Source: an uncultured Actinomycetes bacterium (GTDB lineage Bacteria; Actinomycetota; Acidimicrobiia; Acidimicrobiales; RAAP-2). Taken from it: a DNA stretch of 64,000 nucleotides. Position 1 is the stretch's first letter. Every line of letters starts with the position of its first letter. The stretch lies in assembly GCA_903900235.1 (NCBI GenBank), contig CAIUMH010000093.1, forward strand, positions 1 to 64,000. Reading direction: 5' to 3'. This document shows positions 18,910-28,054 of this stretch, piece by piece. Made by a program: the position numbers and the translations under genes. The notes beneath the pieces are model-generated. The model was not told the origin of the DNA. It did no database searches and saw only the letters and a program-made list of their open reading frames with translations.

Positions 18910-19812
18910 CTACCAGCCGCGATCAGACAGCCGCTCGGTGACCTCGCTCATCTCCTGGCCTGGCATCGCCGCACCGAGTCCACGCGACACCCTGGCCACA
19001 GCCGAGGCATCCTCGAAACTCGCCGTAGCCTCAACGATGGCCTTGGCCATCGTGATGGGGTCCTCAGCCTTGAAGATTCCAGAGCCGACGAACACCGCCT
19101 CGGCACCTAGCTGGAGCACGAGCGAAGCATCCGCTGGCGTGGCGATCCCACCAGCACAGAACAGAGGTACCGGCAGCTTGCCGGTCTCTGCGATCTCCTG
19201 GACGAGGTCTATCGGCGCCCGAAGCTCCTTGGCCCACACATAGAGCTCGGCTTCATCGGCCACAGTGATCTTCTTAATGTCGCCAAGGATCGAGCGAAGG
19301 TGACGAACTGCCTCCACGATGTTGCCGGTGCCAGCCTCACCCTTTGACCGGATCATGGCTGCGCCCTCGGAAATCCGTCGCAGCGCTTCACCGAGATTGG
19401 TCGCACCGCACACGAACGGCACGTCGAAGGCCCACTTGTCGATGTGATGTGCCTCGTCGGCTGGCGTGAGCACCTCGCTCTCGTCGATGTAGTCCACCTC
19501 GAGGGCCTGGAGCACCTGTGCCTCGGCGAAGTGCCCGATCCGAGCCTTAGCCATGACCGGGATCGTGACCGCTGCCTGGATTCCCTCAATCAGCTCAGGG
19601 TCGCTCATCCGGGCGACACCGCCATCACGTCGGATATCGGAGGGGACACGCTCGAGCGCCATCACTGAAACTGCGCCGGCATCCTCCGCGACCTTCGCCT
19701 GCTCGGCGTTGACGACATCCATGATCACGCCGCCACGGAGCATGTCGGCGAGACCTCGCTTGACGCGGAAGGTTCCAGTAGAGCGATCGGAGATCGATGG
19801 GGTGGAGTTCAT
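18910..19812 (-). CDS. pdxS: Pyridoxal 5'-phosphate synthase subunit PdxS
   Basis: The (beta/alpha)8 synthase that makes PLP from ribose 5-phosphate, glyceraldehyde 3-phosphate and PdxT-derived ammonia (300 aa). Conserved blocks include [32 protein letters not shown] and [13 protein letters not shown]. The catalytic-lysine region is [11 protein letters not shown] and the phosphate site [19 protein letters not shown] box 6 bases before the ATG suggests that the pdxST unit starts here. Confidence 0.97.
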   Translation of the reverse strand: MNSTPSISDRSTGTFRVKRGLADMLRGGVIMDVVNAEQAKVAEDAGAVSVMALERVPSDIRRDGGVARMSDPELIEGIQAAVTIPVMAKARIGHFAEAQVLQALEVDYIDESEVLTPADEAHHIDKWAFDVPFVCGATNLGEALRRISEGAAMIRSKGEAGTGNIVEAVRHLRSILGDIKKITVADEAELYVWAKELRAPIDLVQEIAETGKLPVPLFCAGGIATPADASLVLQLGAEAVFVGSGIFKAEDPITMAKAIVEATASFEDASAVARVSRGLGAAMPGQEMSEVTERLSDRGW

Positions 19813-19818
19813 GAGACC

Positions 19819-19824
19819 ATCCTA
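19819..19824 (-). promoter_or_regulatory. Putative -10 element (TAGGAT) for leaderless pdxST
   Basis: TAGGAT, then exactly 6 bases (GGTCTC), then the pdxS ATG. No Shine-Dalgarno sequence is present. Confidence 0.45.
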
Positions 19825-19851
19825 ATGGACCCCCTCAACCACCTATCGCCC

Positions 19852-20751
19852 TCACCACTCAGCGAGTGCCGCTCTCCGAACCGAGGTGGCATCGATATCA
19901 CCGAGCGCTTCATCAACGGACCGTCGAGCAATCGACGGATCCACGAAGAGCCAGCGCGTGGTCTCGTAGACCGAGGAGGAGAAGAGGGAGCCACCCGCCG
20001 GCAATGGACCATCGACCATCTTGGCCAAGGCGTCGCAGAGGCCGACCGGGTAGCGCACGGTGACTGCTGCAATCTCATCAGCACGAAATAGGCCGCCGAT
20101 CCCAGTCAGCCGGTGAGCCACACCAGCTCGGCGACCAATTGGACCGAGCAGCAGCGCCAGACCTGCCCCGATTGTGCTCCGTCGCACCGACTCGAGACGC
20201 TGACGGGCCAGCAGGTGTCCGAGCACACCCTCTATCTCAACCAACGAAAGCGACGACAACAGACCCGTCGTCAAGATGAGCGAGACGCCATCCTTCGCTG
20301 CCACCACGGCGGCGTTGGGAACGGCATCATCAATAACCCGCACTGAAGCCGGTGCCACGCCAAAGGTCGATCCAAGAACGTCGAGCAGGGCACTGATACG
20401 CGGAAGATCATCGAGATCGACAAGTGATCCACCGAGGTTCCGATTGGCTGCAGCCAGAGAAGCTGGAATCACGAGGAGGCCGACGCCGACGCCGACAAGG
20501 ATTCCAATGATGATCGCCACCACGAGGTCAGCAGGGAGAGCTACCAAGAATGCCAGCACACCGATGATCACACCCACAACGACGGCAGCACGCACGGGCC
20601 ATCCCTGATTGCGGGACCGGTCTTCAGCGAGACCGAGCAGCGGTCCCTCCGGAGGAGGAAGCGTGGCCAATCCACTCACGCGACGCTCAGATGGCCCCCG
20701 TCGACGCTGGTTGGGTCGTCGCTTGTTTTGTCGCTGTCGGGACTGTGCCAT
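19852..20751 (-). CDS. M48-like membrane protein with degenerate metal site
   Basis: A 299-aa protein with a very basic N-terminus (about 1-45), two adjacent membrane segments at about 57-95 and a soluble domain resembling the HtpX/M48 peptidase fold. The block LSLVEIEGVLGHLLARQRLES aligns with the M48 helix that normally reads HExxH, but here the metal site is HLLAR. The third-ligand helix is also altered (LFRADEIAAVTVRYPVGL, without the Glu two before Arg-Ala-Asp). I infer a non-catalytic pseudoprotease. It lies between pdxS and pimA. ATG 20751 is taken because upstream codons do not look coding. Confidence 0.6.
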   Translation of the reverse strand: MAQSRQRQNKRRPNQRRRGPSERRVSGLATLPPPEGPLLGLAEDRSRNQGWPVRAAVVVGVIIGVLAFLVALPADLVVAIIIGILVGVGVGLLVIPASLAAANRNLGGSLVDLDDLPRISALLDVLGSTFGVAPASVRVIDDAVPNAAVVAAKDGVSLILTTGLLSSLSLVEIEGVLGHLLARQRLESVRRSTIGAGLALLLGPIGRRAGVAHRLTGIGGLFRADEIAAVTVRYPVGLCDALAKMVDGPLPAGGSLFSSSVYETTRWLFVDPSIARRSVDEALGDIDATSVRRAALAEW

Positions 20752-20761
20752 GGGATCCACG

Positions 20762-21859
20762 CTACCCCGGGTATCGGTGCCGACCGACCGAGAGTGCGTG
20801 GTCGTAGACGGCCTCATAACGGTCAGCGAGCACCGAGAGTGACCACGAACTGGCACGCTGGCGCCCACGTTCGACCTGGTCGGACCTCGGACTAGCCAGC
20901 GACAATCTCAGCGCAGCCGCCAACGATTCAGGGTCGCCGGGAGGGACCAGCGCTCCGCATCCATCAAGCGCCTGCCGATACCCGTCGATGTCAGAGCAGA
21001 CCACCGACACTCCGGCTGCCATTGCCTCGAGGAGAACGATACCGAACGACTCACCACCAAGCGATGGTGCGCACAGGACCGATGCCCCACGGAGACGGCG
21101 GCGCTTCTCTTCATCCGAAATCACACCCAAATACTCGATCCGAGCTCCTCGGCGAGGTGTCGATCTCGACGGAGCTTCGCCGGTCGCCCAGACCGTCACC
21201 TCGTCATCGAGGAGTCCAGCGGCGCGAATAAGCACATCGCGACCCTTTCGCTGCTCATCTCGACCCAGGAATAGGACCGTCGGGCCACTCGTAGGCCACG
21301 GTTCGGCCTCCTCGTAGGACGCGACATCGATCCCGTTGAACAAGACCTCCGAATCGATGCCCAGCACTTCATGGGCCGTCGCAGCCGCAGCAGCAGAGAC
21401 CGCCGTCGTGGCGTCGATGCCACGGACTCGACCTCGCAGAGCGAGTCCGGCGAGCCGGTAGAGCGGGTCGACCCCCGATCGATGGAAGGTTCCCACCACC
21501 GCGGCCGACCTCGATCGAAGAAATGGCCACCCCAACACCGGTACCAATGGCTCGTGGAGATGGACCACCTCGATTCCCGATGCGATCAGCGAGCGAGCTG
21601 TCGCCCGAGCAGCACCCAGTGAGAAGGTGAGTGTCGCTGCCGACCCGTTGGCCGGGACGGCATGCACCCGACCCACCCGAAGATCCACAACGTCGTCACC
21701 CAACTCTCGAGGTGCCGACGCACGCCCGGGTGACACCAAGGTCAGTGAATGCCCCCGTCGTGCCAACTCCTTCGCCAGACCTCTGGCCTGCTCTTGGACA
21801 CCCCCAGGAACATCGAGGCTGTACGGCGACACCATGGCGATCCGGAGCGAGGTGCTCAC
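20762..21859 (-). CDS. pimA: PimA-like phosphatidyl-myo-inositol mannosyltransferase (GT4)
   Basis: A GT-B glycosyltransferase of 365 aa. The N-terminal SPYSLDVPGGVQEQARGLA matches PimA. The acceptor loop includes HLHEPLVPVLGWPFL, the C-terminal domain has VLFLGRDEQRKG and the donor site is SLGGESFGIVLLEAMAAGV (the E-x7-E motif). It probably adds the first mannose from GDP-mannose to phosphatidylinositol on the inner membrane face. GTG 21859 overlaps the patA stop as GTGA. The pgsA-patA-pimA order supports the assignment over other GT4 enzymes. Confidence 0.88.
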   Translation of the reverse strand: MSTSLRIAMVSPYSLDVPGGVQEQARGLAKELARRGHSLTLVSPGRASAPRELGDDVVDLRVGRVHAVPANGSAATLTFSLGAARATARSLIASGIEVVHLHEPLVPVLGWPFLRSRSAAVVGTFHRSGVDPLYRLAGLALRGRVRGIDATTAVSAAAAATAHEVLGIDSEVLFNGIDVASYEEAEPWPTSGPTVLFLGRDEQRKGRDVLIRAAGLLDDEVTVWATGEAPSRSTPRRGARIEYLGVISDEEKRRRLRGASVLCAPSLGGESFGIVLLEAMAAGVSVVCSDIDGYRQALDGCGALVPPGDPESLAAALRLSLASPRSDQVERGRQRASSWSLSVLADRYEAVYDHALSVGRHRYPG

Positions 21860-22764
21860 TGCTCGGGCTGATCGATAAACGCGTCGCTGAACACGTGCCA
21901 TTGCTCAGGGTGCTGCCGGATCAACACACCGAGCTGGTCGGCGACGAGCTGTGACACCCGGTGCACATCGGCCCGAAGCCGACCTTCGCGCTCGGTGGGG
22001 ATCGCAGGCGTCATGATCACACAGTGCTCTGGGCCTGGACCGGAATAGGCAATGCCGCACAGCAGCACCGCTCCACTCCGAAGCGCAAGGGTGGCAGGTC
22101 CTGCTGGCACCTTTGCTCGACGCCCGAGCATCGTGACCTCGATCCCGTCACCGGTGATGTCCCGATCAGCGAGCAGGCCGACCAGTCCACCCTCGCTGAG
22201 CGTTCGGAGCATCACCTTGCCGGCGTCTCGATCCAACGGGGCAATCGACAGTCCGATCGCTTCTCGCTTGGCGATGAACCAGCTGAACAGCTCCGGAGGC
22301 TCAAGAACCTCAGCTACGGCGGTCATCGGGTACCCCATGCGCGACAGCATGGCGCCCCCCCACTCCCAACTCCCGACATGCGGCAACGCCACAATTACCC
22401 CACGACCCGTCGCCATGGCCGCATCGAGATGGCCGACGCCCTCCACAATGACAATGCGGTCGTGAACCACAGCAAGTCCCGCGCCCGGCAACGTCGCACC
22501 CTCGGCCCAATACCGGGCATAACTGGCATAGGCCCTGCGCGTGAAGCGCGTGAGCACTGCTTGGTCCACTGGCCGATCAGAGCCCTGCTCGAGAAGGGTC
22601 GCTACGTTGGAACGAACCGAATCACGGGCCGCAGTGCGGCGGAGGGACACCAGCCAACCCGATGCCTCAGCGATTCTGACAGCGAACTGCACGGGCAACT
22701 GCTCGAGGATCGTCCCAAGTGTCTTCCAGATCAAATACCGACGGTGCTCGGCGCGATTGGCCAC
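21856..22764 (-). CDS. patA: Phosphatidylinositol mannoside acyltransferase (LpxL/HtrB family)
   Basis: A 302-aa membrane-associated acyltransferase. It shows the family H-x4-E motif in LPHVGSWEWGG, then LADRDITGDGIEV and VPAGPATLALRSGA, typical of LpxL/PatA. It probably acylates the mannose of PIM1/PIM2 made by the adjacent pimA product. The GTG start at 22764 lies 10 bases after the pgsA stop. The C-terminal QHPEQWHVFSD matches the family. Confidence 0.88.
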   Translation of the reverse strand: MANRAEHRRYLIWKTLGTILEQLPVQFAVRIAEASGWLVSLRRTAARDSVRSNVATLLEQGSDRPVDQAVLTRFTRRAYASYARYWAEGATLPGAGLAVVHDRIVIVEGVGHLDAAMATGRGVIVALPHVGSWEWGGAMLSRMGYPMTAVAEVLEPPELFSWFIAKREAIGLSIAPLDRDAGKVMLRTLSEGGLVGLLADRDITGDGIEVTMLGRRAKVPAGPATLALRSGAVLLCGIAYSGPGPEHCVIMTPAIPTEREGRLRADVHRVSQLVADQLGVLIRQHPEQWHVFSDAFIDQPEQ

Positions 22765-22774
22765 CGGCTAGAAG

Positions 22775-23545
22775 CTAGGGACGCTGCGTGGGCCGACGGC
22801 TACGCCGAGACCTCGCGTCACGGTTCCCCACCGAGGCATCCCGTCGGGCCTGGAACCGCTCCGGCCACAGGGCCGAACGTCCTCCTGCAGCCTCCCGCTC
22901 ACGCCACTCGCGCCAACGCGAATCAGCAATCTTGGCCCGGCGACGGGCGATGGCCTGGGGCGAGACCTCGCTGGCCTGCTTCCACACACGCACGAAGCGG
23001 CCCACCGCAGTGATCGACGTCAACACCAGAAGAATCCACAACACCGGTACGAGCAGCACTGGGTCGAGGAGACCAGCGCCCAACAAGATCATCCGTTCGG
23101 CCCGCTCCATCAGTCCACCCTTGGCCGTCAGCCCAAGGGCCTCAGCCTTCGCCCGCTGATACGAGACGATTGCGGTCACTCCGAGGATGGCGAGTGGCAG
23201 AAGAGCGAGGTGACCTTCGCCTTTGGAGATCAGGTACCACGCCACTCCGCCCATGAGCACAGCATCAGCGACGCGGTCGGTGACGGAATCGAAGAACGCT
23301 CCGCGCACTGAGGAGGTTCCTGCCGCCTTGGCCACCGGACCATCGAAGAGGTCATGTGCTCCGGTCAGGATGAGCAGGAGGATCGCAAGGTGCATCTGCC
23401 CCACTGCCACAGCAACCGCCGTCGCAGTGGCCGAGATCAAGCCCGTTGCGGTGAGGACGTCAGCGGTGATTCCGTGGGCTTGGAGCCACGATCCGATCGG
23501 GGCAGTCCGCTTGTCTACTGCACCCCTCCAGCGACCATCGAACAT
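22775..23545 (-). CDS. pgsA: CDP-alcohol phosphatidyltransferase, probable phosphatidylinositol (phosphate) synthase
   Basis: An integral membrane enzyme (256 aa) that joins an inositol headgroup to CDP-diacylglycerol. The metal-binding CDP-AP motif is DLFDGPVAK...G...D...D (one Lys where the consensus has Arg), followed by about five membrane segments. The tail is long and basic. A good ribosome site (GGGAGGTGGAG) immediately precedes ATG 23545 and fixes the start over an upstream ATG. Its place between the HIT gene and patA matches the mycobacterial PI/PIM cluster. Confidence 0.88.
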   Translation of the reverse strand: MFDGRWRGAVDKRTAPIGSWLQAHGITADVLTATGLISATATAVAVAVGQMHLAILLLILTGAHDLFDGPVAKAAGTSSVRGAFFDSVTDRVADAVLMGGVAWYLISKGEGHLALLPLAILGVTAIVSYQRAKAEALGLTAKGGLMERAERMILLGAGLLDPVLLVPVLWILLVLTSITAVGRFVRVWKQASEVSPQAIARRRAKIADSRWREWREREAAGGRSALWPERFQARRDASVGNRDARSRRSRRPTQRP

Positions 23546-23658
23546 CTCCACCTCCCAGAACCTCGGCCAACAGCTCCGCCTCACAACGGGACTGCCGGTC
23601 CAATATCACGAGCACCCGTCCGGTTGCCCTTACGCCCTACGCTACTACTCCGCTGATC

Positions 23659-24192
23659 TCAACCGGCGCTTTTGCCGTCAGCGTCTATCTGAGTCCACGC
23701 GCTCGAGACGCGATGCCAGGTCGTCTCTAGCGACTCTGGAATTACCCGCGTCTCGGCGATGGAGGTCATGAAATTGGTGTCTCCGCTCCATCGAGGCAGC
23801 GCATGAAGATGCAAGTGGGCAGGGATACCCGCCCCTGCCGCTTGGCCGAGATTGGCGCCCAGGTTGATCCCGTCGGGGCGGTAGGCCTGCTCGATCGCTC
23901 GCACGGCCGTGCGCGCAGTACGCCAAAGACCATCGGCTTCGGAATTATCCAGGCTCGTCAGATCCGATTCATGGCGGCGAGGCAGGATCAGAAGGTGGCC
24001 ACTGCCATAGGGAAATGCATTGAGGATGCACATCGAGACGTCGTCAAGGAACACTACGCCCGACTCGGCCGACGCACCGTGCTCAGCCAGGACACAGAAC
24101 ACGCAGCTCCCGGCTTGCGCATCCTTGCCGACCTGCTCGGCCGCCGTCGACACATACTCCGACCTCCATCCGGCCCAGAGTCGTTCGAGCAT
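23659..24192 (-). CDS. HIT-family nucleotide hydrolase/phosphorylase
   Basis: A 177-aa histidine-triad protein with the catalytic HLHLHALPRW motif and the substrate loop AFPYGSGHLLILPRRH. A CVFC pair suggests a zinc site, as in the GalT/AP4A-phosphorylase branch. The M. tuberculosis counterpart in the same position (Rv2613c) is described as a diadenosine tetraphosphate phosphorylase, so this is a reasonable guess. ATG 24192 lies 1 base after the thrS stop. A 113-base gap separates it from pgsA. Confidence 0.88.
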   Translation of the reverse strand: MLERLWAGWRSEYVSTAAEQVGKDAQAGSCVFCVLAEHGASAESGVVFLDDVSMCILNAFPYGSGHLLILPRRHESDLTSLDNSEADGLWRTARTAVRAIEQAYRPDGINLGANLGQAAGAGIPAHLHLHALPRWSGDTNFMTSIAETRVIPESLETTWHRVSSAWTQIDADGKSAG

Positions 24193-24193
24193 T

Positions 24194-26176
24194 TCAGCCT
24201 TCGTCCTCAGGCGCTCCGTGCTCAGAGATCTCTGTGACGATCCGCAGGACAAAGTCCTCGATGCCAATTCCGCGCTCAGGCGTGTCGGAACCCCGCCGGT
24301 TCACTCCCACTGTTTCGCTTGCAACGTCGTCGTCGCCCACGACCAAGATGTACGGGATCTTTGACAGTTTGGCCTTGCGCACCCTGGCGCCGAGGGGCTC
24401 GGACGCAGGCTCCACACCCACCCGAACCCCTTGAGATGCCAGTGCGGTACGTACCTCGTGGGCATAGTCCTCATGATCGTCTCGCACCGGAACCACGATG
24501 ACCTGCTCGGGAGCGAGCCACGTTGGCAAATTTCCCGCGTGGTGCTCGATCAAAATAGCCATGAAACGCTCGACGGTGCCGAATAGGGCCCGATGAATCA
24601 TGATCGGTCGGTGACGGGCATTGTCCCCGCCTACGTACTCGAGGTCGAAGCGCTGAGGAAGCTGGAGGTCGAGCTGGATGGTGGACATCTGATGGGTCCT
24701 GCCGATCGCGTCGCGCGCTTGGACCGAGATCTTCGGTCCATAGAACGCGCCCCCACCCTCATCAAGGACGAGTGTCAACCCGGCACCCTCGGCCACCCTC
24801 CGCAACGTCGACTCGGCGATCTGCCACTCCTCGTCAGTCCCCACCGCCTTGCCCTCAGGCTTGGTCGACAGTTCGAGGTAGAAGTCATCGAGTCCGAACT
24901 CGCCGAGAAGATCGAGGACAAAGCTGAGCAGCGACTCGAGTTCTGACTCCATCTGATCGAGCGTGCAGAAGATATGGGCATCATCCTGAGTCATTCCTCG
25001 AACACGGGTCAGACCGTGGACGACACCTGACTTCTCATAGCGGTACACCGAACCGAACTCGAACATACGGATCGGCAACTCTCGATACGAGCGCTGCCGG
25101 GACCGGAAAATCAAGATGTGGAACGGGCAGTTCATTGGCTTGAGGTAGTAGCGCTGGCCGTCATCGAGTTCCATGGGCGGGTACATCCCGTCAGCGAACC
25201 AGTCGAGGTGACCCGAGATCTCAAAGAGGTCGGACTTGGTCACGTGAGGGGTGTAGACGAACTCATAGTCGGCCTCAACATGGCGTTGACGCGAGTAGTC
25301 CTCCATCACCCTGCGGATCGTGCCTCCTCGGGGATGAAACACCGCCAGACCACTGCCAATTTCGTCGGGGAAGCTGAAGAGATCAAGCTGCTGGCCGAGC
25401 TTTCTGTGGTCGCGCTTCTCGGCTTCTTCAAGCCGGTAAAGGTGCTGGGCCAGAGCGTCCTTGCTCTCCCAGGCTGTTCCATAGATACGCTGCAACTGAG
25501 GACGCTTCTCGTCACCGCGCCAGTACGCACCAGCCACCCGCATCAGCTTGAAGTGACCAAGCCGTCTGGTCGAGGGCACGTGAGGGCCGCGGCACAGATC
25601 GGTGAATGATTCGGAATTTCGGTAGGCCGAGACCACGGTGGCCCCAGCCGAGGCATCCACTTCGGCGCCACCCTGCGACACGGTCCGGATGATCTCAGTT
25701 TTGTAGGGCTGCGTCGCGAACAGAGCGAGCCCTTCGTCGATGGTGTGCTCTGAGCGGACGAACCTCTGGTCCTCCTTCACGATCTCCCGCATCGCTGCCT
25801 CAATCCGCCCGAGGTCATCATCACTGAAGTGCTGGCCGTCTGGTAGCTCAAAGTCGTAATAGAAACCATCTTCAATCACTGGGCCGATTGCATAGTGCGA
25901 GCCGGGCCATAGCCGAAGCACTGCTTGCGCCAGCACGTGGGCCGTCGAGTGCCGCAGAACCTCTCGACCAGCGGCTGAGGACGGCGTCAGGATCTCAATC
26001 GTCGAACCATCTGGAAGGGCTGAACTCAGGTCCGCTTCAGCGCCGTCAATCGTGATCGCCAAGGCATCCTTGGCGAGCCGCGAGCCGATCGAAGCAGCCA
26101 GGTCGGCTCCTGTGGCACCTTCATCAAGCTCTTTTGTGGAGCCGTCGGGAAGTCTGACCATCACCTTCGAACTCAT
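24194..26176 (-). CDS. thrS: Threonyl-tRNA synthetase
   Basis: A class II synthetase of 660 aa with all domains. The N-terminal TGS is MVRLPDGSTKELDEGATG and the editing domain carries HSTAHVLAQAV and the second zinc/editing motif. The catalytic core has MNCPFHILIF (zinc Cys) and motif 2 FGSVYRYEKSGVVHGLTRVRG; motif 3 includes HRALFGTVERFMAIL. The anticodon domain closes the protein. GAGGA lies 4 bases before the ATG. Confidence 0.97.
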   Translation of the reverse strand: MSSKVMVRLPDGSTKELDEGATGADLAASIGSRLAKDALAITIDGAEADLSSALPDGSTIEILTPSSAAGREVLRHSTAHVLAQAVLRLWPGSHYAIGPVIEDGFYYDFELPDGQHFSDDDLGRIEAAMREIVKEDQRFVRSEHTIDEGLALFATQPYKTEIIRTVSQGGAEVDASAGATVVSAYRNSESFTDLCRGPHVPSTRRLGHFKLMRVAGAYWRGDEKRPQLQRIYGTAWESKDALAQHLYRLEEAEKRDHRKLGQQLDLFSFPDEIGSGLAVFHPRGGTIRRVMEDYSRQRHVEADYEFVYTPHVTKSDLFEISGHLDWFADGMYPPMELDDGQRYYLKPMNCPFHILIFRSRQRSYRELPIRMFEFGSVYRYEKSGVVHGLTRVRGMTQDDAHIFCTLDQMESELESLLSFVLDLLGEFGLDDFYLELSTKPEGKAVGTDEEWQIAESTLRRVAEGAGLTLVLDEGGGAFYGPKISVQARDAIGRTHQMSTIQLDLQLPQRFDLEYVGGDNARHRPIMIHRALFGTVERFMAILIEHHAGNLPTWLAPEQVIVVPVRDDHEDYAHEVRTALASQGVRVGVEPASEPLGARVRKAKLSKIPYILVVGDDDVASETVGVNRRGSDTPERGIGIEDFVLRIVTEISEHGAPEDEG

Positions 26177-26203
26177 CGCATCCTCTTCACTGGTGGTGTC
26201 GCA

Positions 26204-27328
26204 TCACAGGGTAACGCCAAGCAGGGCTGCACCATCTCGCACGCTCACCCCAGCCGCTGCCAACACATCGAGACCATCTAATGCTCCCGGCGTATCGAGA
26301 TCATTATCGAGATGCTCGCGAACGATTGCCAAACTTCGTCCATCGTCCGCTCCGCTCGAAGCTCTCCACGCAGCAACCCGAGCGATGGCTCGATCGAGAT
26401 CCTCATCGTGCCACTCCCAATCAAAGCGATAATGATGGCTCAGCAGTCCCACACGGATCGCCGCTGCGTCCGCCCGCATGAGCAGATCGTCGATGAACAC
26501 GAGGTTGCCGAGCGATTTCGACATCTTGGTTCCGTCGAGTCCGACCAAGCCGACATGCAACCAATGCCGGACGAATGGTTTGCCGGTGACGGTCTCGCTT
26601 TGCGCTGCTTCGCATTCATGGTGAGGGAATACGAGATCTCGGCCGCCACCGTGGACGTCGAGGGTCTCGCCGAGTTCACGCAATGCCAATGCAGAGCACT
26701 CGACGTGCCAACCGGGGCGACCGGGACCGAACCGTGACTCCCACGCTGGCTCGTCTTCGAGCGAAGGTTGCCACAGGACGAAGTCGAGTGGGTCACGCTT
26801 CAGCGGGTCGTCGACATTGCCCCCATGTTCCGCAGCGAGCAGCAACATTTCGGCTCGGTCGCGATGACTGACGGCACCAAATCCCGCAAACCTCGAGGCC
26901 TCGAAGTAGACCGCTCCGCCTGAGCGATAGGCCGCTCCTCGATCGATTGCCGCTTGGATCAACGAGAGGATCTCGGGGATCGCCGAAGTGGCCCTGGGCT
27001 CCGAGTAGCACGGAAGGAGCCCGAGAGCATCCATCTGACGAGTGAACAATGCCATTTGCTCGGCGGCGAGATCGAGGTAGTGCACGTTGAGTTCTCGGGC
27101 TTTACGCAAGATGTCATCATCGACATCAGTCACGTTTCGGACACACCTGGTCTCATGGCCGAGGTCGCGTAGCCGCCGCTGAAGAATGTCAAATGTCAGG
27201 TAGACCGCCGCGTGTCCAAGGTGTGCGGTGTCATAGGGGGTGATCCCACAGCTGTAGAGGGTCACCACGGGTCCGGCTTCGAGCGGGAAGATCCCTCTTC
27301 GGGCGGTGTCATACAACTGGACTGTCAT
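26204..27328 (-). CDS. mshC: Cysteine:glucosaminyl-inositol ligase MshC (mycothiol synthesis)
   Basis: A cysteinyl-tRNA synthetase paralogue (374 aa) that ligates cysteine to GlcN-inositol in mycothiol synthesis. It is shorter than CysS and lacks its tRNA-binding C-terminal extension. YSCGITPYDTAHLGHAA carries the zinc Cys and the HIGH-like motif with the MshC-specific ITPYD. Further motifs are VRNVTDVDDDIL, WHVECSALA, the zinc site FPHHECEAAQ and KMSKSLGNLVF. AGGAG lies 9 bases before the ATG. MshC-type motifs make it very unlikely to be the cell's CysS. Confidence 0.9.
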   Translation of the reverse strand: MTVQLYDTARRGIFPLEAGPVVTLYSCGITPYDTAHLGHAAVYLTFDILQRRLRDLGHETRCVRNVTDVDDDILRKARELNVHYLDLAAEQMALFTRQMDALGLLPCYSEPRATSAIPEILSLIQAAIDRGAAYRSGGAVYFEASRFAGFGAVSHRDRAEMLLLAAEHGGNVDDPLKRDPLDFVLWQPSLEDEPAWESRFGPGRPGWHVECSALALRELGETLDVHGGGRDLVFPHHECEAAQSETVTGKPFVRHWLHVGLVGLDGTKMSKSLGNLVFIDDLLMRADAAAIRVGLLSHHYRFDWEWHDEDLDRAIARVAAWRASSGADDGRSLAIVREHLDNDLDTPGALDGLDVLAAAGVSVRDGAALLGVTL

Positions 27329-27350
27329 CGGTCGAGACTCCTGATGCTGC

Positions 27351-28001
27351 TCAGAGTCCGGCGATGCGCAACGTCGAGTGCGCTCGATGACGGATGTTCA
27401 TCGTGATGCACACCGCGGTAAACGCCTCGATCGGAGAGGCCTGCGCCAAACTCCCGGCGTCAATGCCCCGCAGGCCCTCGATCGAATTGATCAATTCAAT
27501 CGTGGTGGCCCTTGCCCGATCCGAATCACCACAGACCAGCACGTCAGCAACGAGCCCGGAATCGAGCTTCTCCATGTCAGCCGCGGGTAGATGGTGGAAC
27601 GAAGCAGCGACCTCTGATCCAGGGAGAGCAGCAGAGATCTGACCGGCCATCGACCCTCGTGGCGGATACAGCGGCAGCATCTCTCGGCCCTCCTTGGTCA
27701 GGGCGTTCACCATAGAAACGACGATCCGACCCTCGAGCACCACGGCCAGAGACTTGGCGGTCGCCACCGCCCCCTCCCACGGTGTGGCAATCACGACGAG
27801 ATCGGCAGTCGCAGCCACCTCGTTCGTGACTCCGACCAAGTCAATGGAACCTTCGGCGACACGACCCCGAAGATCGCTCGCCACCTCCTCTGCTCGAGCG
27901 GAGTCACGAGACCCGATCTGTACCGAATGGCCCGCCATCGCTGAGCGGACAGCGAGTCCCCGTCCGGCAGGGCCCGTTCCTCCGATGATTCCAATGCGCA
28001 T
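27351..28001 (-). CDS. npdG: NpdG-like F420H2:NADP oxidoreductase
   Basis: A 216-aa Rossmann protein of the F420-dependent NADP reductase family. The N-terminus is MRIGIIGGTGPAGRGLAVR, followed by an NADP-recognition IGSRDS and the family segments VVIATPWEGAV and VVSMVNALTKEGREM. It probably exchanges hydride between F420 and NADP. The long upstream open frame is not used; ATG 28001 starts the Rossmann strand. It is divergent from fabI across a 53-base gap and heads the minus-strand series. Confidence 0.87.
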   Translation of the reverse strand: MRIGIIGGTGPAGRGLAVRSAMAGHSVQIGSRDSARAEEVASDLRGRVAEGSIDLVGVTNEVAATADLVVIATPWEGAVATAKSLAVVLEGRIVVSMVNALTKEGREMLPLYPPRGSMAGQISAALPGSEVAASFHHLPAADMEKLDSGLVADVLVCGDSDRARATTIELINSIEGLRGIDAGSLAQASPIEAFTAVCITMNIRHRAHSTLRIAGL

Positions 28002-28042
28002 ACCCCAAGCATCGCACAGCACCAGATGACGACCGGTCGCTG

Positions 28043-28048
28043 TAGGTT
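28043..28048 (+). promoter_or_regulatory. Putative -10 element (TAGGTT) for leaderless fabI
   Basis: TAGGTT, then 6 bases (GCACCC), then ATG. There is no Shine-Dalgarno sequence, and the -10 position fits initiation at the A of the start codon. Confidence 0.45.
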
Positions 28049-28054
28049 GCACCC

